Source of the DNA: Polyangiaceae bacterium
Lineage (GTDB): Bacteria; Myxococcota_A; Polyangia; Polyangiales; Polyangiaceae
Direction: 5' to 3'
Length of the DNA: 6,596 bases
Assembly (NCBI GenBank): GCA_022447485.1
Contig: JAKVCH010000172.1
Span: forward strand, 1-6,596
Below the pieces are notes generated by a model that was not told where the DNA came from, ran no database searches, and was given only the letters and a program-made list of their open reading frames with translations. Both the position numbers and the translations under genes were made by a program. Of the stretch, positions 6,511 to 6,596 are shown piece by piece. Position 1 is the first letter of the stretch; every line of letters starts with the position of its first letter.

Positions 6511-6596
6511 ATGATCTCTATTCTAAGGGGCGAAACCTACGAATTGCGGCCTCCGATGTTTCTGTGTTGTCTTTTGATTGATTTTTCGCTCACGAT
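6511..6596 (+). other. Short open frame running off the right edge, doubtful gene start
   Basis: From ATG 6511 the frame stays open for 28 codons to the window end, with further in-frame starts at TTG 6544 and ATG 6556. No Shine-Dalgarno lies before 6511; AAGGGG at 6525-6530 is 13 bases before TTG 6544. The product begins MISILRGETYELRPP and then turns hydrophobic. I recognise no family. On the opposite strand two frames also enter from the edge and end at stops within about 60-70 bases, so a convergent gene end is equally possible. The whole stretch after 6483 is otherwise featureless, with no clear terminator. Confidence 0.15.

Noticed and set aside
1..6596. CRISPR array, insertion sequence, tRNA, rRNA or toxin-antitoxin pair
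   Set aside because: I saw no regularly spaced repeats, terminal inverted repeats, transposase motifs or tRNA-like cloverleaf in the short intergenic gaps.

Overview
The window is a compact stretch in which all five clear genes lie on the + strand. It comes from a bacterium, most probably Gram-negative. The outlook rests on a membrane-anchored FtsH whose residual extracytoplasmic segment looks proteobacterial, a predicted lipoprotein carrying an SH3 domain, and an EVE-domain protein of the type common in proteobacteria. The mixture would fit a deltaproteobacterium-like or Bdellovibrionota-like lineage, but the sequence alone cannot fix the taxon and this is only a guess.

Layout: 1-1718 is the 3' part of ftsH, whose start lies before the window. 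After a 95-base gap, 1814-3460 encodes a short-form CstA-family membrane transporter (pyruvate or peptide uptake). Its stop overlaps by four bases (GTGA) the start of 3457-4980, a predicted lipoprotein that joins a bacterial SH3 domain to an endonuclease/exonuclease/phosphatase (EEP) domain. After 42 bases comes 5023-6006, a DUF368 membrane protein, the family recently shown to move polyprenyl phosphate across the membrane. After another 63 bases, which contain a stem-loop, 6070-6483 encodes an EVE-domain (PUA-like) protein. The last 113 bases hold no convincing gene, only a short open frame running off the end.

How they fit together: the short gaps and the overlap suggest co-transcription at least from cstA to the DUF368 gene. 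Four of the five products act in or at the cell envelope: a quality-control protease, a nutrient importer, an envelope-anchored hydrolase and a lipid-carrier recycler. No shared pathway can be shown. A loose reading is nutrient capture plus envelope upkeep. I found no CRISPR array, mobile element, tRNA, rRNA, toxin-antitoxin pair or recognisable defence island. The most unusual item is the SH3-EEP lipoprotein, with ten cysteines confined to its C-terminal part. The window does not appear to contain a wholly new multi-gene system.
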